From: an uncultured Bacteroidaceae bacterium
GTDB lineage: Bacteria > Bacteroidota > Bacteroidia > Bacteroidales > Bacteroidaceae
Assembly (NCBI GenBank): GCA_934394435.1
Contig: CAKRRN010000004.1
Location: forward strand, 33,037 to 97,036
DNA length: 64,000 nucleotides
Direction: 5' to 3'
The position numbers were made by a program, and so were the translations under genes. This document shows, piece by piece, positions 43,004-51,729 of this stretch. The notes below the pieces were generated by a model. That model was not told the origin of the DNA and did not search any database. It saw only the letters and a program-made list of their open reading frames with translations. How positions within the stretch are numbered: position 1 is the first letter of the stretch; the number at the start of each line of letters is the position of its first letter.

Positions 43004-44188
43004 TTAGCGTACAATATACTTACGTTTGTTTATGATATAAACACCTTTGCTCAATTGTTCCCGTCTTGCCTTTATCGTCATGCCAGACATGTCATGGATT
43101 ATATCAGCACCCTTCGACTCGGTGATTCCACTCACAGGCAAAGACTCAATATACTTTGTATACTCTTGTTCTGTCATTACCTTCAAGGTCGCAGGACAAT
43201 TGGCATCTACTATCAGGTAAGACTGGTTGTGGGGGATGCACTTGACATCTTTTACCCATTTCTTACCAATCTTTACATAATATCCAGGCAATGTTTCGCT
43301 ACTGTTCACATATACCAGATTGCCCTCTGCATCTGTGGCGAGTATACGCATGGTTGTCGCATCAAATGGGATGATAGCAGGCTCACGTCTGTTTTGCGTC
43401 ACCCCACTACGCATAGCATCATCAAAGAAAGTACCTATCAGCACATTGTTTTTTGCGGCATCACCACCATCCATACTAAGGTCTGCCCTGTTATCACTTG
43501 GAGATGCTGATGCACACTCCACAATGACAGCCTGACTGCGGGCAACCTTGCCATTCAGCTGCGAAATGACAGCAACACCATTCTCTTCATCTACTTTACT
43601 CACATACCATGTCTTGGAGTCTCCACAGGGCGTATAAGCAAAATCAGCATAGAAAGGCAAATAGTACTTGCCGTTGGCAGAGATCGTTGGTTTGAAACCG
43701 AAATAGCAATCAGTCTTACTGTCTACCTTATAAGGAATCCAAAGGCGATACTCCGACTTGCCAGGCATCTCCTTAGCAGTCTTTGCGCCAAGAAGCCCCA
43801 TATTAGCATCCAAGTCACTCACACCAACCTCATACAGATACTGCCCACTACTATAAACGAGACACAACTTACCATCATAGTTGATATTCATGTATCGTCC
43901 GGTCATCTCATACACACCCGTTCCCTGTGACGTAAGATCAAAGGCAGAGCCCACTTTCTTAAGATAAATGACCGAACCTGGGTCACTAACAGCATTCTCC
44001 AACTCAGGCCAAAGTTCTATTGCACCCATATCAGCTCCAAGCGTACTCACCTCACCCGTGCAGTCGCGCACATAAAGATAACGCTGAGACCCCTTGTTTT
44101 GGATACGATAGAAGCCATCCGTTAATTGAGAAAAAGCTGTCATGCCCGAAAGCATGACAGCTGTTAACAATGATATTGCTTTCTTCAT
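43004..44188 (-). CDS. Secreted protein with T9SS-like C-terminal signal
   Basis: From ATG 44188 the protein has 394 residues and a signal peptide (MKKAISLLTAVMLSGMTAFS). The N-terminus after cleavage (LTDGFYRIQNKGSQRYLYVRD) resembles the opening of ricin-type or carbohydrate-binding beta-trefoil domains, but this is tentative. The C-terminal 30 residues contain DMSGMTIKA and end in GVYIINKRKYIVR. They match the pattern of short type IX sorting domains (a YDLxGR-like strand, then KGxYIxxGKKxxxK), so export to the cell surface is plausible. The start lies 1 bp after the ompA stop, which suggests coupling. Confidence 0.65.
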   Translation of the reverse strand: MKKAISLLTAVMLSGMTAFSQLTDGFYRIQNKGSQRYLYVRDCTGEVSTLGADMGAIELWPELENAVSDPGSVIYLKKVGSAFDLTSQGTGVYEMTGRYMNINYDGKLCLVYSSGQYLYEVGVSDLDANMGLLGAKTAKEMPGKSEYRLWIPYKVDSKTDCYFGFKPTISANGKYYLPFYADFAYTPCGDSKTWYVSKVDEENGVAVISQLNGKVARSQAVIVECASASPSDNRADLSMDGGDAAKNNVLIGTFFDDAMRSGVTQNRREPAIIPFDATTMRILATDAEGNLVYVNSSETLPGYYVKIGKKWVKDVKCIPHNQSYLIVDANCPATLKVMTEQEYTKYIESLPVSGITESKGADIIHDMSGMTIKARREQLSKGVYIINKRKYIVR

Positions 44189-44189
44189 A

Positions 44190-45302
44190 TTACTCTGCAA
44201 CACAAATCGTCACACGGTTCTTATTATTCTGAGCGAAAGGCTGAACGGTATCACCCTTAGAGTCTACTATTACTCGACTTGCGCTGATACCCTTGTTCTT
44301 CAGAATCTCGGCAACCTTCTGAGCACGTTTGCGAGCGTAGTTCGCATTAACTCTCGCATTGCCTGTTTTCTTGTCAGCATAACCTGTCACAGTTACCTTT
44401 GCCTCAGGATATTTGTTGAGATAAGCCACAACGTCATCTACCTTCGACATCTCAGACTTAGTCACTTCGGACATTCTAATGGTATAGAACACCTCACGAC
44501 GCAAAGCCTCACGCTTAGCTTCTTCCTTGATGTAAATGGTGTCATGCTTCAGCTTCTCCACAACACGCTCACGCTCAACAATAACAGGTGCAGCAGTCTC
44601 CACTTTCACCTTCTTGCTTGTCTTGCCCAAGGCAATCTTCACACCAGCCAGAGTATTGAAGTACCAGTCAGAGTTGTGAGCCTTCTTACTATTATAACGA
44701 TCGCTGGTCACATTGGCATTTGCCTCCAGACCAATAGCGACACGACGGCTAACATTGAAATCAAGATTCAGACCAAACTGCCCTACCAGACGTGCCTTAG
44801 TACCCTTCCACAAGTATTGCATAAACTCTACGTCAGAAGGATTCAAGTCGGGATAGCTGGCAACCACAGCCTGACGCACATTGGCAGCCTCATCATTATT
44901 CCAACCTATATTTGCACCTAAACCTGCAAAAACACCCAGATTCACCACACGGGGTTTGTAGCCAGCAATGGCATTGATCAAATCGAAGGTAACGTTCAAA
45001 GTAGGAGCTACGTAGTTCCACTTGTAGTTATGGTCGATATTATTAACAGTCAGTCCACCTTTGCTCTGCCATGCGCCTACAGTGAGACGAGTGCCCCATA
45101 CAGACGTAAACTTATAACCAGCAGCTATCTGCGCATTGCCACTGAACAGATCTCCTGTGCTTACCTCACCCAGTGTTTCCTGGAATCCGCCCTGCGCCTG
45201 CACGTACCAATGAGGATTGAATACCTCTTTGGTATCTTGTTGCGCGGATGCGGTAAAGCATCCGGCAGCAAGCAAAATCATTGATAATATTGTTTTTTTC
45301 AT
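44190..45302 (-). CDS. OmpA family protein
   Basis: The 370-residue protein has a signal peptide (about 1-20), a beta-barrel of about 200 residues and a short charged linker (VERERVVEKLKHDTIYIKEE). The C-terminal OmpA peptidoglycan-binding domain (270-370) contains VTGYADKKTGNARVN with Asp310 and the helix NYARKRAQKVAEIL. It should tie the outer membrane to the cell wall. It is 44 bp downstream of the collagen-like lipoprotein gene and directly upstream of the secreted-protein gene. Confidence 0.92.
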   Translation of the reverse strand: MKKTILSMILLAAGCFTASAQQDTKEVFNPHWYVQAQGGFQETLGEVSTGDLFSGNAQIAAGYKFTSVWGTRLTVGAWQSKGGLTVNNIDHNYKWNYVAPTLNVTFDLINAIAGYKPRVVNLGVFAGLGANIGWNNDEAANVRQAVVASYPDLNPSDVEFMQYLWKGTKARLVGQFGLNLDFNVSRRVAIGLEANANVTSDRYNSKKAHNSDWYFNTLAGVKIALGKTSKKVKVETAAPVIVERERVVEKLKHDTIYIKEEAKREALRREVFYTIRMSEVTKSEMSKVDDVVAYLNKYPEAKVTVTGYADKKTGNARVNANYARKRAQKVAEILKNKGISASRVIVDSKGDTVQPFAQNNKNRVTICVAE

Positions 45303-45346
45303 ATCTATATATGCTATTTATATAAATAATGTATACACGCGAGGGA

Positions 45347-48181
45347 TTACTTGCACTTCACGTAGAACTTACGAGTAAGCTGCTTGCCAGAGAAGTCAAG
45401 ACCAGAGTAAGAGAACTCATAAGTCAAACCGCTCTGCAGACCAGCCACACTCACACTCTTTGTGGTGCCATCCAGCACCTTGTTGAGCTGAGCACTTGCA
45501 TTGACAGCGTTGATAGCGGCAGCCTTGTCAGCAGCACCCCATACGTTGGTCACACACAGATGCTTCTTGTAAGCAGGAACGAGCATCTCTGCGTTTAGGT
45601 TAGTCAGATAAGCTGTGAAGCTACTGCCATTCACAGTTGATGCGCCATTAACGCCCTCGCTGGCAATGCTCCAGTTGTTACCGTTCTTGATAATCATAGC
45701 TAACTCGAAACGTGTCTCAGCAGCGCTGTATACGCGATCCATCACATTCCAAGCCTTCTCGATAATGCTTGTAACCTTATTCTGAACATTACCCGTCAGA
45801 CTTGTGTCACGCAACTTATTGATCAGGTTCAAGCCCTGGTTAACAGCGTCGTTCACATTATCAATCATCTTATTGATTGGTTCCATTGCGCCATCTACCT
45901 GACTGTTAAGGCTACGATATACCTCAGCCAAGTCCTGCTCCGTAATCTTGATGCCTACATAAACCTTCTCGTTTACATTGTATACAAAGTTGTATGTACC
46001 ATGGGCAGTTGTGTTGATATCTGTATAACCAATAACATTACCAGCATTGTCGTATACTGTTACATGCTCATTGAAAGGAACCTCAAAGTCAACCAACTTA
46101 TTAAGCTCAAACTTGATTTCAACACTATCCTTCTCAAAGATGGTACCATCGCCAGGAGCAATAGAGATAGATACATGCTGGATATCCTTCAAGTTGTTCA
46201 GAGTATTCTGGAAGGCAACCAAATCTGAGTTGTTCTGCAGTTTATTAATAACCTTTTCAATAACCTTGTTGGTTGCGTTCACCACTCTACCATAACCAGG
46301 AACCGAAGTAGGAAGCTTGGCAGTCAAATCGTAGCCAACGGGCTTGATAAGAGCAGCCTGAATGGCATAAGGAGACATCACGGTGTGTTTGTTACCATCA
46401 GCTGTAGAAAGAGCATCGCTGGTTTCAATCTTCAGCGCATAAGCATCAGTTCTGAATGACTCTGCTGTTGTCTGCAATGCATTTATGAGAGAAGAAACAC
46501 GATTTTCGCCATTCTTCACAGCCTTTACCAATGCTTCATAGTCATCAGTATTCAATTCAATCTTCTCTACTTGGTCGAAGTCCTCCACTGTAGCAGCAGC
46601 CTCATAGAAACCTGCTGTTGCACGAGTGGGTGTATAACCCATCTTGAGTGTTTCATTCGAACTCTTGACTGTGCTGAGAGCCAAACCGTGGTTGCTACCC
46701 TGAGTGTTAGCCAAATTTACATCCACACCTGTAAAGTCTATCTGAGCAGGGTTGATTGAGAAGTAAGCGGTACCCAACTTTTCTGTATACACATCACCAG
46801 GCATCACTGTCTCCTTACCAAGAGTCACATAGCTGTCGTCCAGAAGCACAGCGTTGTCAGCATAATTTGCTTCGTTTGTAGAGGGGAAGGAAACTGCATT
46901 TGCCACATTGCCATAGAATCCCATCAGCATATTGGTAGAAACACCAAGGCTGGTCTTCATCATACCAAACACAGAGTTGTTTATACCATCTACAGAGATG
47001 CTTGTCGCACGCTTCTTCAGAGCATCGATATACTTCAGCGCATTTTCGATGTCAAGAAGAGCTTGTCTGAGCTTGCTGCCCAGGTTGTTCAACTGAGTGT
47101 CGCTCAACACACCATCGCCCAAGCCAAATGCCTTAGTAATCTCCTTACATACATTAACAGCATTCTTGCAATTGTCCTCATCGCACTTCCATGAAGCGTC
47201 AACGGTAGCTTCCTTCTGTGAACCGTCGCTGAAGTAGAACACCAGCTTGTCGCCAACCAATGCAACAGATGTTACATAAGGAGCATCCGTACCCTTAGCC
47301 TTAACGCCTGTGTCAACGCCACCAATCCACCAGTTGCCGTTAGCACCAATCTCGGGAGTAGCACCGTCATGACCGTCACTGCCATTGTTACCAGAAGCCT
47401 TAACACCTGTGTCAACGCCACCAATCCACCAGTTCCCGTTAGCACCAATCTCGGGAGTAGCACCGTCCGCACCGTTGTTACCATTGTCACCCTTCTGACC
47501 TTTAAGAGTTGCAAGCCATTCAGCCTCTGTACCAGTAAAGCCATTTTTCACAGCCACCTCGTAAGCAGAGAATCCCTGAGCACCTGTTGCAGGAACGCCT
47601 GTATCGGTATTGCCAATCCACCAGTTGCCGTTATCGCCAATACGTGGAGTCTGGCCATCAACGCCATCATGACCATCGTTGCCGTCACGACCAGCGGCCT
47701 TAACGCCCGTATCAACGCCACCAATCCACCAGTTTCCGTTTGCACCAATCTCTGGAGTAGCACCATCAGCACCATCCTGGCCATCATGACCATCCTGACC
47801 AGCAGCTTTGACACCAGTATCAACGCCACCAATCCACCAGTTTCCGTTTGCACCAATCTCTGGAGTAGCACCATCAGCACCATCCTGGCCATCATGACCA
47901 TCCTGACCAGCAGCTTTGACACCAGTATCAACACCACCAATCCACCAGTTACCGTTTGCACCAATCTCGGGGGTAGCACCGTCCTCACCCTTCTGCAACT
48001 TCAAACTGTCAAGCTTGTTTGCCAAGTCTGTGAGTTGGTTCTGCATTTCAGCCAACTTCTGCAGGTTGTCCACACGCATTTGATTATAAGCATCTTCATT
48101 GTAGTCTTTACAAGAAGAAATCGCAAGAGGTAACGCAAAAAGCATCAGCCCCACGAACTTAATTTTGCTTAAGTACTTCAT
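45347..48181 (-). CDS. Collagen-like repeat lipoprotein (DUF4988/PL29-N type)
   Basis: From ATG 48181 the protein has 944 residues. The lipobox ISSC places Cys24 at the mature N-terminus, followed by a coiled-coil stretch (NLQKLAEMQNQLTDLANKLD). Then come six copies of a Gly-rich unit, residues about 65-297: DGATPEIGANGNWWIG-xx-DTGV with GxDGxDG linkers, as in collagen-like stalks. A GFSAYEVAVKNGFTGTEAEW insert interrupts them. The remaining 640 residues are unrecognised, largely beta-rich with some helices. The N-terminal plan matches the DUF4988/PL29 N-terminal domain family. No lyase catalytic site is evident. It heads the four-gene cluster. Confidence 0.8.
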   Translation of the reverse strand: MKYLSKIKFVGLMLFALPLAISSCKDYNEDAYNQMRVDNLQKLAEMQNQLTDLANKLDSLKLQKGEDGATPEIGANGNWWIGGVDTGVKAAGQDGHDGQDGADGATPEIGANGNWWIGGVDTGVKAAGQDGHDGQDGADGATPEIGANGNWWIGGVDTGVKAAGRDGNDGHDGVDGQTPRIGDNGNWWIGNTDTGVPATGAQGFSAYEVAVKNGFTGTEAEWLATLKGQKGDNGNNGADGATPEIGANGNWWIGGVDTGVKASGNNGSDGHDGATPEIGANGNWWIGGVDTGVKAKGTDAPYVTSVALVGDKLVFYFSDGSQKEATVDASWKCDEDNCKNAVNVCKEITKAFGLGDGVLSDTQLNNLGSKLRQALLDIENALKYIDALKKRATSISVDGINNSVFGMMKTSLGVSTNMLMGFYGNVANAVSFPSTNEANYADNAVLLDDSYVTLGKETVMPGDVYTEKLGTAYFSINPAQIDFTGVDVNLANTQGSNHGLALSTVKSSNETLKMGYTPTRATAGFYEAAATVEDFDQVEKIELNTDDYEALVKAVKNGENRVSSLINALQTTAESFRTDAYALKIETSDALSTADGNKHTVMSPYAIQAALIKPVGYDLTAKLPTSVPGYGRVVNATNKVIEKVINKLQNNSDLVAFQNTLNNLKDIQHVSISIAPGDGTIFEKDSVEIKFELNKLVDFEVPFNEHVTVYDNAGNVIGYTDINTTAHGTYNFVYNVNEKVYVGIKITEQDLAEVYRSLNSQVDGAMEPINKMIDNVNDAVNQGLNLINKLRDTSLTGNVQNKVTSIIEKAWNVMDRVYSAAETRFELAMIIKNGNNWSIASEGVNGASTVNGSSFTAYLTNLNAEMLVPAYKKHLCVTNVWGAADKAAAINAVNASAQLNKVLDGTTKSVSVAGLQSGLTYEFSYSGLDFSGKQLTRKFYVKCK
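47290..47989 (-). repeat. Six in-frame 36-aa (108-bp) collagen-like repeats
   Basis: Units 1 and 2 encode identical 36-residue sequences and unit 3 differs at few positions. Unit 4 carries a long insert and units 5 and 6 are shorter. The units encode NGNWWIG and GxDGxDG blocks. Near-identical DNA makes copy-number change by recombination likely. Confidence 0.85.
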
Positions 48182-48314
48182 GTTTTTATTTTTAAATAAT
48201 TTCAATTTTTATTTTAAATTTCATAGATATTGTCTCATCCTTTTTAAGGAATACGCCTGCGCATTCAATGCAACAGATCTCATTAGAAACAATTTTACAT
48301 CATAACAAGCGATG

Positions 48315-48322
48315 CAAAAATA
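48315..48322 (-). promoter_or_regulatory. Candidate -7 box (TATTTTTG) for the envelope cluster
   Basis: TATTTTTG on the minus strand lies 133 nt before the lipoprotein ATG, implying a long 5' leader. No -33 element lies at the right spacing. Confidence 0.35.
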
Positions 48323-48469
48323 CGACATTTTTCTATACAAAAACATTATATCTAAAAAAAATATTCACATTCTCAGAGAATTTTGCAAGGCACACGTCAT
48401 TTTTTCTTCAGTCGGAATTTCTTCGAAATGTTCGACACGTGATTCTGCTACACAAGCCAACCTTAGAGA

Positions 48470-49312
48470 CTATTCCTCTTTCGTGCGTTCTTCTTCCATC
48501 TTTTGAAAGTCCTTCATACGCAATACAAAACTACGAGTCAGATACTTATCCAAGACCACAGGATTTACTGCCAACTGCTGTGGAGTTCCTTCAAAAAGGA
48601 TTTGACCTTCGAACAGCAGATAAGCACGGTCGGTGATGCAAAGCGTCTCCTGAACATTGTGATCCGTAATGAGAACCCCAATATTACGTTGCTTTAATTT
48701 CCAAACTATCAACTGGATATCTTCTACCGCAGTGGGATCCACACCAGCAAAGGGTTCGTCAAGCATTATAAACTTGGGATCAATGGCCAGACATCGGGCT
48801 ATCTCAGTACGTCTTCGCTCACCGCCCGACAGACGGTCGCCTAAGTTTTTTCTTACTTTTTGCAGGCGAAACTCCTCTATCAGACTCTCCAGTTTTTCTT
48901 TCTGATAAGCACGAGGCTTACCCGTCATCTCCAACACGCTGGCTATATTGTCCTCCACGGTCATTTTGCGAAACACGCTGGCTTCCTGTGCCAAATAGCC
49001 TATGCCCAGGCGTGCACGTTTGTAAACGGGCAGATTCGTTATTTCTTCACCTCCCAACCAGATATGCCCGGCATTAGGAATCACCAGTCCCGTAGTCATA
49101 TAAAACGAGGTGGTCTTGCCTGCTCCGTTCGGTCCCAGTAGCCCCACGATTTCACCTTGGCGCACGTTAAAACTCACTTCATTAACCACAGTGCGCTTAC
49201 CATAAATCTTCACCAGCCCCTCGCTACGCAATTCCAAACGGTCGTCTGTAATCACCCCTTGAGTAGAGACATCCGCAGAAACCTGAGGAATATTTGTTGT
49301 ATCATTGTTCAT
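48470..49312 (-). CDS. lptB: LPS export ABC transporter ATP-binding protein LptB
   Basis: LptB powers lipopolysaccharide extraction from the inner membrane. From ATG 49312 the protein has 280 residues; the frame continues upstream but without family sequence. It has Walker A GPNGAGKTT, the ABC signature LSGGERRR, Walker B FIMLDEPFAGVDP and the H-loop ITDHNVQET. GLVKIYGKRTVVNEVSF and the PFAGVDP ending are typical of LptB rather than other ABC ATPases. A 30-residue N-terminal extension precedes the core. It is divergent from mlaE with a 123-bp gap. Confidence 0.94.
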   Translation of the reverse strand: MNNDTTNIPQVSADVSTQGVITDDRLELRSEGLVKIYGKRTVVNEVSFNVRQGEIVGLLGPNGAGKTTSFYMTTGLVIPNAGHIWLGGEEITNLPVYKRARLGIGYLAQEASVFRKMTVEDNIASVLEMTGKPRAYQKEKLESLIEEFRLQKVRKNLGDRLSGGERRRTEIARCLAIDPKFIMLDEPFAGVDPTAVEDIQLIVWKLKQRNIGVLITDHNVQETLCITDRAYLLFEGQILFEGTPQQLAVNPVVLDKYLTRSFVLRMKDFQKMEEERTKEE

Positions 49313-49331
49313 ATTTTCCGTGTTTAGTGTA

Positions 49332-49339
49332 CAAAAGTA
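49332..49339 (-). promoter_or_regulatory. -7 box (TACTTTTG) of lptB
   Basis: TACTTTTG on the minus strand ends 19 nt before the lptB ATG, in the divergent gap shared with mlaE. This placement supports the 49312 start. Confidence 0.5.
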
Positions 49340-49392
49340 CAAAAAAAGGCAAAAACGCATAGCAAGGTCCCTTCCTTTTAGGATTAAATGCG

Positions 49393-49400
49393 TAATTTTG
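49393..49400 (+). promoter_or_regulatory. -7 box (TAATTTTG) of mlaE-mlaF
   Basis: TAATTTTG ends 35 nt before the mlaE ATG, with a TTTTA stretch about 18 nt upstream that could act as -33. Confidence 0.5.
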
Positions 49401-49435
49401 TCGCACTTTAGGAAAAAGAAAACAACAAAAAGCAC

Positions 49436-50179
49436 ATGTTCATAACCAAAGGATTGGCCGGATTTGGTCGCTACCTAATGCTAATGAGTAAAGTATTCAG
49501 TATGCCCGAACGCTGGAGAATGTATGCCAAGCAATACATCAAGGAGATGTCTCAACTGGGCGTAGACTCCATCGGTATTGTTTTGCTCATATCTTTTTTC
49601 ATAGGAGCAGTCATCTGCATACAGATTAAACTGAATATCCAAAGCCCCTGGATGCCGGCATTCACCACTGGCTACACCACCCGTGAGATTATGGTGCTGG
49701 AATTTTCCAGCAGTATCATGTGTCTGATTCTCTCAGGAAAGGTGGGCAGCAACATAGCCTCTGAGATGGGTACCATGCGCGTCACGCAACAGATTGACGC
49801 ACTGGAAATCATGGGAGTCAACTCAGCATCATTCCTTATCCTACCCAAAATCATGGGCATGCTGACCATGATGCCCTTCTTGGTCATCTTCAGTATTGCT
49901 GCTGGATTCATTGGTGCCTACGCCACAGCTTTAGCTGGCATCATCACCGTAGATGATCTCACGCTGGGCTTACTCCATGAATTCAACCAATGGTTCATCT
50001 GGATGTCCATTGTCAAAAGTTTCGTGTTTGCCTTCATCATCTCAAGTGTGAGTTCATATTGCGGATACACCGTTGAAGGCGGCTCCATCGAAGTAGGCAA
50101 GGCCAGCACCAATGCTGTGGTACGCTCCAGCATGCTCATACTTTTCGCAGATATTTTCCTGACACCCCTGTTATCATGA
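49436..50179 (+). CDS. mlaE: ABC transporter permease MlaE (phospholipid transport)
   Basis: MlaE is the membrane subunit of the MCE-type lipid transporter. The 247-residue protein has about five hydrophobic segments and the family regions EMSQLGVDSIGIVLLISFFIGAV (first 20 listed), GSNIASEMGTMRVTQQIDALEIMGV and CGYTVEGGSIEVGKAST. Each stretch matches the permease family closely. It overlaps mlaF by 4 bp (ATGA). The substrate-binding MCE protein MlaD is not adjacent. Confidence 0.93.
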   Translation: MFITKGLAGFGRYLMLMSKVFSMPERWRMYAKQYIKEMSQLGVDSIGIVLLISFFIGAVICIQIKLNIQSPWMPAFTTGYTTREIMVLEFSSSIMCLILSGKVGSNIASEMGTMRVTQQIDALEIMGVNSASFLILPKIMGMLTMMPFLVIFSIAAGFIGAYATALAGIITVDDLTLGLLHEFNQWFIWMSIVKSFVFAFIISSVSSYCGYTVEGGSIEVGKASTNAVVRSSMLILFADIFLTPLLS

Positions 50180-50931
50180 TAGAACTGAAGCATCTATACA
50201 AATCCTTCGAGGACAAGGATGTACTGAAGGACATCAATGCTACCTTTCACAACGGAAAAACAAATCTCATCATCGGTCAGAGCGGAAGTGGAAAAACCGT
50301 ACTGATGAAGAATATCGTGGGACTTCTACGTCCAACCAGTGGACAGATTCTTTACGATGGGCGAGACTTCGTAGCCATGACCAAACGCGAGAAAGTACTG
50401 ATAAGACGTGAAATGGGTATGATATTCCAAAGCGCAGCCCTATTCGACTCCATGTCGGTATTGGAAAACGTGATGTTCCCTCTGGATATGTTCTCTGACA
50501 TGAATGCCACAGACCGCGTTCGCAGGGCAAAATTCTGTTTGGAGCGCGTTAACCTAAAAGGTGCCGAGGAAAAATTCCCTGGAGAAATAAGTGGAGGTAT
50601 GCAGAAACGTGTGGCCATCGCAAGAGCTATCTCGCTAAACCCCAAGTATCTGTTCTGCGATGAGCCTAACAGCGGACTCGATCCTCAAACAAGTCTTGTG
50701 ATTGACGAGCTAATACACGACATCACACAGGAATATCAGATGACAACAATCATCAACACACATGACATGAACTCTGTGATGGGTATAGGCGAGAATATCA
50801 TATTCATCTACAAGGGACACGAAGAGTGGCAAGGCAACAAGGATCAGATTATGACAAGCACCAACGAACGGCTCAACTCATTCATCTTTGCCAGCGACCT
50901 CTTCAGAAAAGTAAAAGAAGCGAACCAATAA
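50176..50931 (+). CDS. mlaF: ABC transporter ATP-binding protein MlaF
   Basis: This is the ATPase partner of MlaE. The 251-residue protein has Walker A GQSGSGKTV, the Q-loop IFQSAALFDS, the signature ISGGMQKRVAIAR, Walker B YLFCDEPNSGLDP and the switch His in INTHDMNSVMG. SGGMQKRV and DEPNSGLDP are typical of the MlaF/lipid-transport subgroup. It is translationally coupled to mlaE. A long hairpin lies 77 nt downstream. Confidence 0.94.
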   Translation: MIELKHLYKSFEDKDVLKDINATFHNGKTNLIIGQSGSGKTVLMKNIVGLLRPTSGQILYDGRDFVAMTKREKVLIRREMGMIFQSAALFDSMSVLENVMFPLDMFSDMNATDRVRRAKFCLERVNLKGAEEKFPGEISGGMQKRVAIARAISLNPKYLFCDEPNSGLDPQTSLVIDELIHDITQEYQMTTIINTHDMNSVMGIGENIIFIYKGHEEWQGNKDQIMTSTNERLNSFIFASDLFRKVKEANQ

Positions 50932-51008
50932 CTATCACACACACACTCGTTTCTGTCCAACCGACACTGCTCTATAATGGCTGGTTGAGACAAACATACA
51001 AAAGCCTA

Positions 51009-51046
51009 TTTACCCTCATTTGGTCATCAGACCGATTGAGGGTAAA
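51009..51046 (+). terminator. Terminator after mlaF
   Basis: TTTACCCTCA pairs with TGAGGGTAAA, and inner GGTC pairs with GACC around ATCA, giving a long stem with one mismatch. An AT-rich run follows. Confidence 0.65.
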
Positions 51047-51142
51047 ATAATATTACACACACAAGCAAAAAGCTACTCAGACAATCCTACGCCTTCATAA
51101 TCTATGAAGTCAAGAACCGTTTCTTTTAACTCAAATCATTTG

Positions 51143-51560
51143 ATTTCGATTTCAATGAGTCTCTATTTGGTCCTGTAGTTAATTAGTGGGGACAGGCTGA
51201 CAGAGGCAAACGTTCTTTCTCAAGTAAGGATGAATGCAATAAGTAATAAGTATTATTTAAGGTTCGCTCAGCTTGCCTTCCTTGTTGCAACAAGACATGA
51301 GACGTGGAAGCAAATACGCAGAAACAGGACTACAGAGACTGCTTGGTTAATATCGTATCCAGTACCACCCTATATGGTACTGCAGTTTCATATGCTTGGT
51401 ACTGGAGTGTCAGCCTGCTAAAACTCCAGTACCACCTAACTGGTACTGACGAAACTAATAATATGCTTGCCTATACCAGTGGCATACCAAGGATTAGGCA
51501 TCTATTATAAAAAAAAACAAATCAATCTTTAGATTTCGATTCCAATGAGGCTTTATTTTG
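51143..51560. repeat. Imperfect direct repeat flanking the palindrome cluster
   Basis: GATTTCGATTTCAATGAG (51143-51160, continuing TCTCTATTTG) and GATTTCGATTCCAATGAG (51532-51549, continuing GCTTTATTTTG) flank about 360 bp that contain the palindromes. The stretch TTCAATGAG also occurs near 20868 at the edge of the other family-B locus. This suggests a bounded element, but the ends are not proven. Confidence 0.5.
51359..51448. repeat. Dispersed CCAGTACCA/TGGTACTG palindromes, copies 2 and 3
   Basis: CCAGTACCA-CCCTATA-TGGTACTG occupies 51359-51382 and CCAGTACCA-CCTAAC-TGGTACTG 51426-51448. Between them GGTACTGGAGT forms an 11-bp inverted repeat with ACTCCAGTACC. The second copy matches the one at 20934 almost exactly. 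Confidence 0.8.
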
Positions 51561-51663
51561 AGTTTTAGCGGACAGCGATAATTTCGTATGGTGTACTTAC
51601 GGATTGAGTTGAGAGCGTAAGCCTATAAAGGGCGATGAAAGATATATGCTCGCGAGAACAGAA

Positions 51664-51699
51664 AAAGGTGACTCTCCGTGTTTAGGGAGAGCCACCTTT
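51664..51699 (-). terminator. Terminator after pckA
   Basis: On the minus strand AAAGGTGGCTCTCC pairs with GGAGAGTCACCTTT (one G-T wobble), followed by TTCTGTTC. It lies 30 nt after the pckA stop. Confidence 0.75.
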
Positions 51700-51729
51700 A
51701 TATTCAAAGTCGCGTCAAGACGCGCGAGA

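Larger units (their letters stand above)
50932..51729. other. Convergent intergenic region mlaF/pckA, repeat-rich
   Basis: These 798 bp between two gene ends hold the mlaF and pckA terminators, two CCAGTACCA-type palindromes and an imperfect 28-bp direct repeat. I see no credible gene; short open frames here have no coding features. Confidence 0.75.

Noticed and set aside
47369..48133. Antisense open frame over the collagen-like repeats
   Set aside because: It mirrors the 108-bp repeats of the lipoprotein gene. The sense frame has signal peptide and known repeat family.
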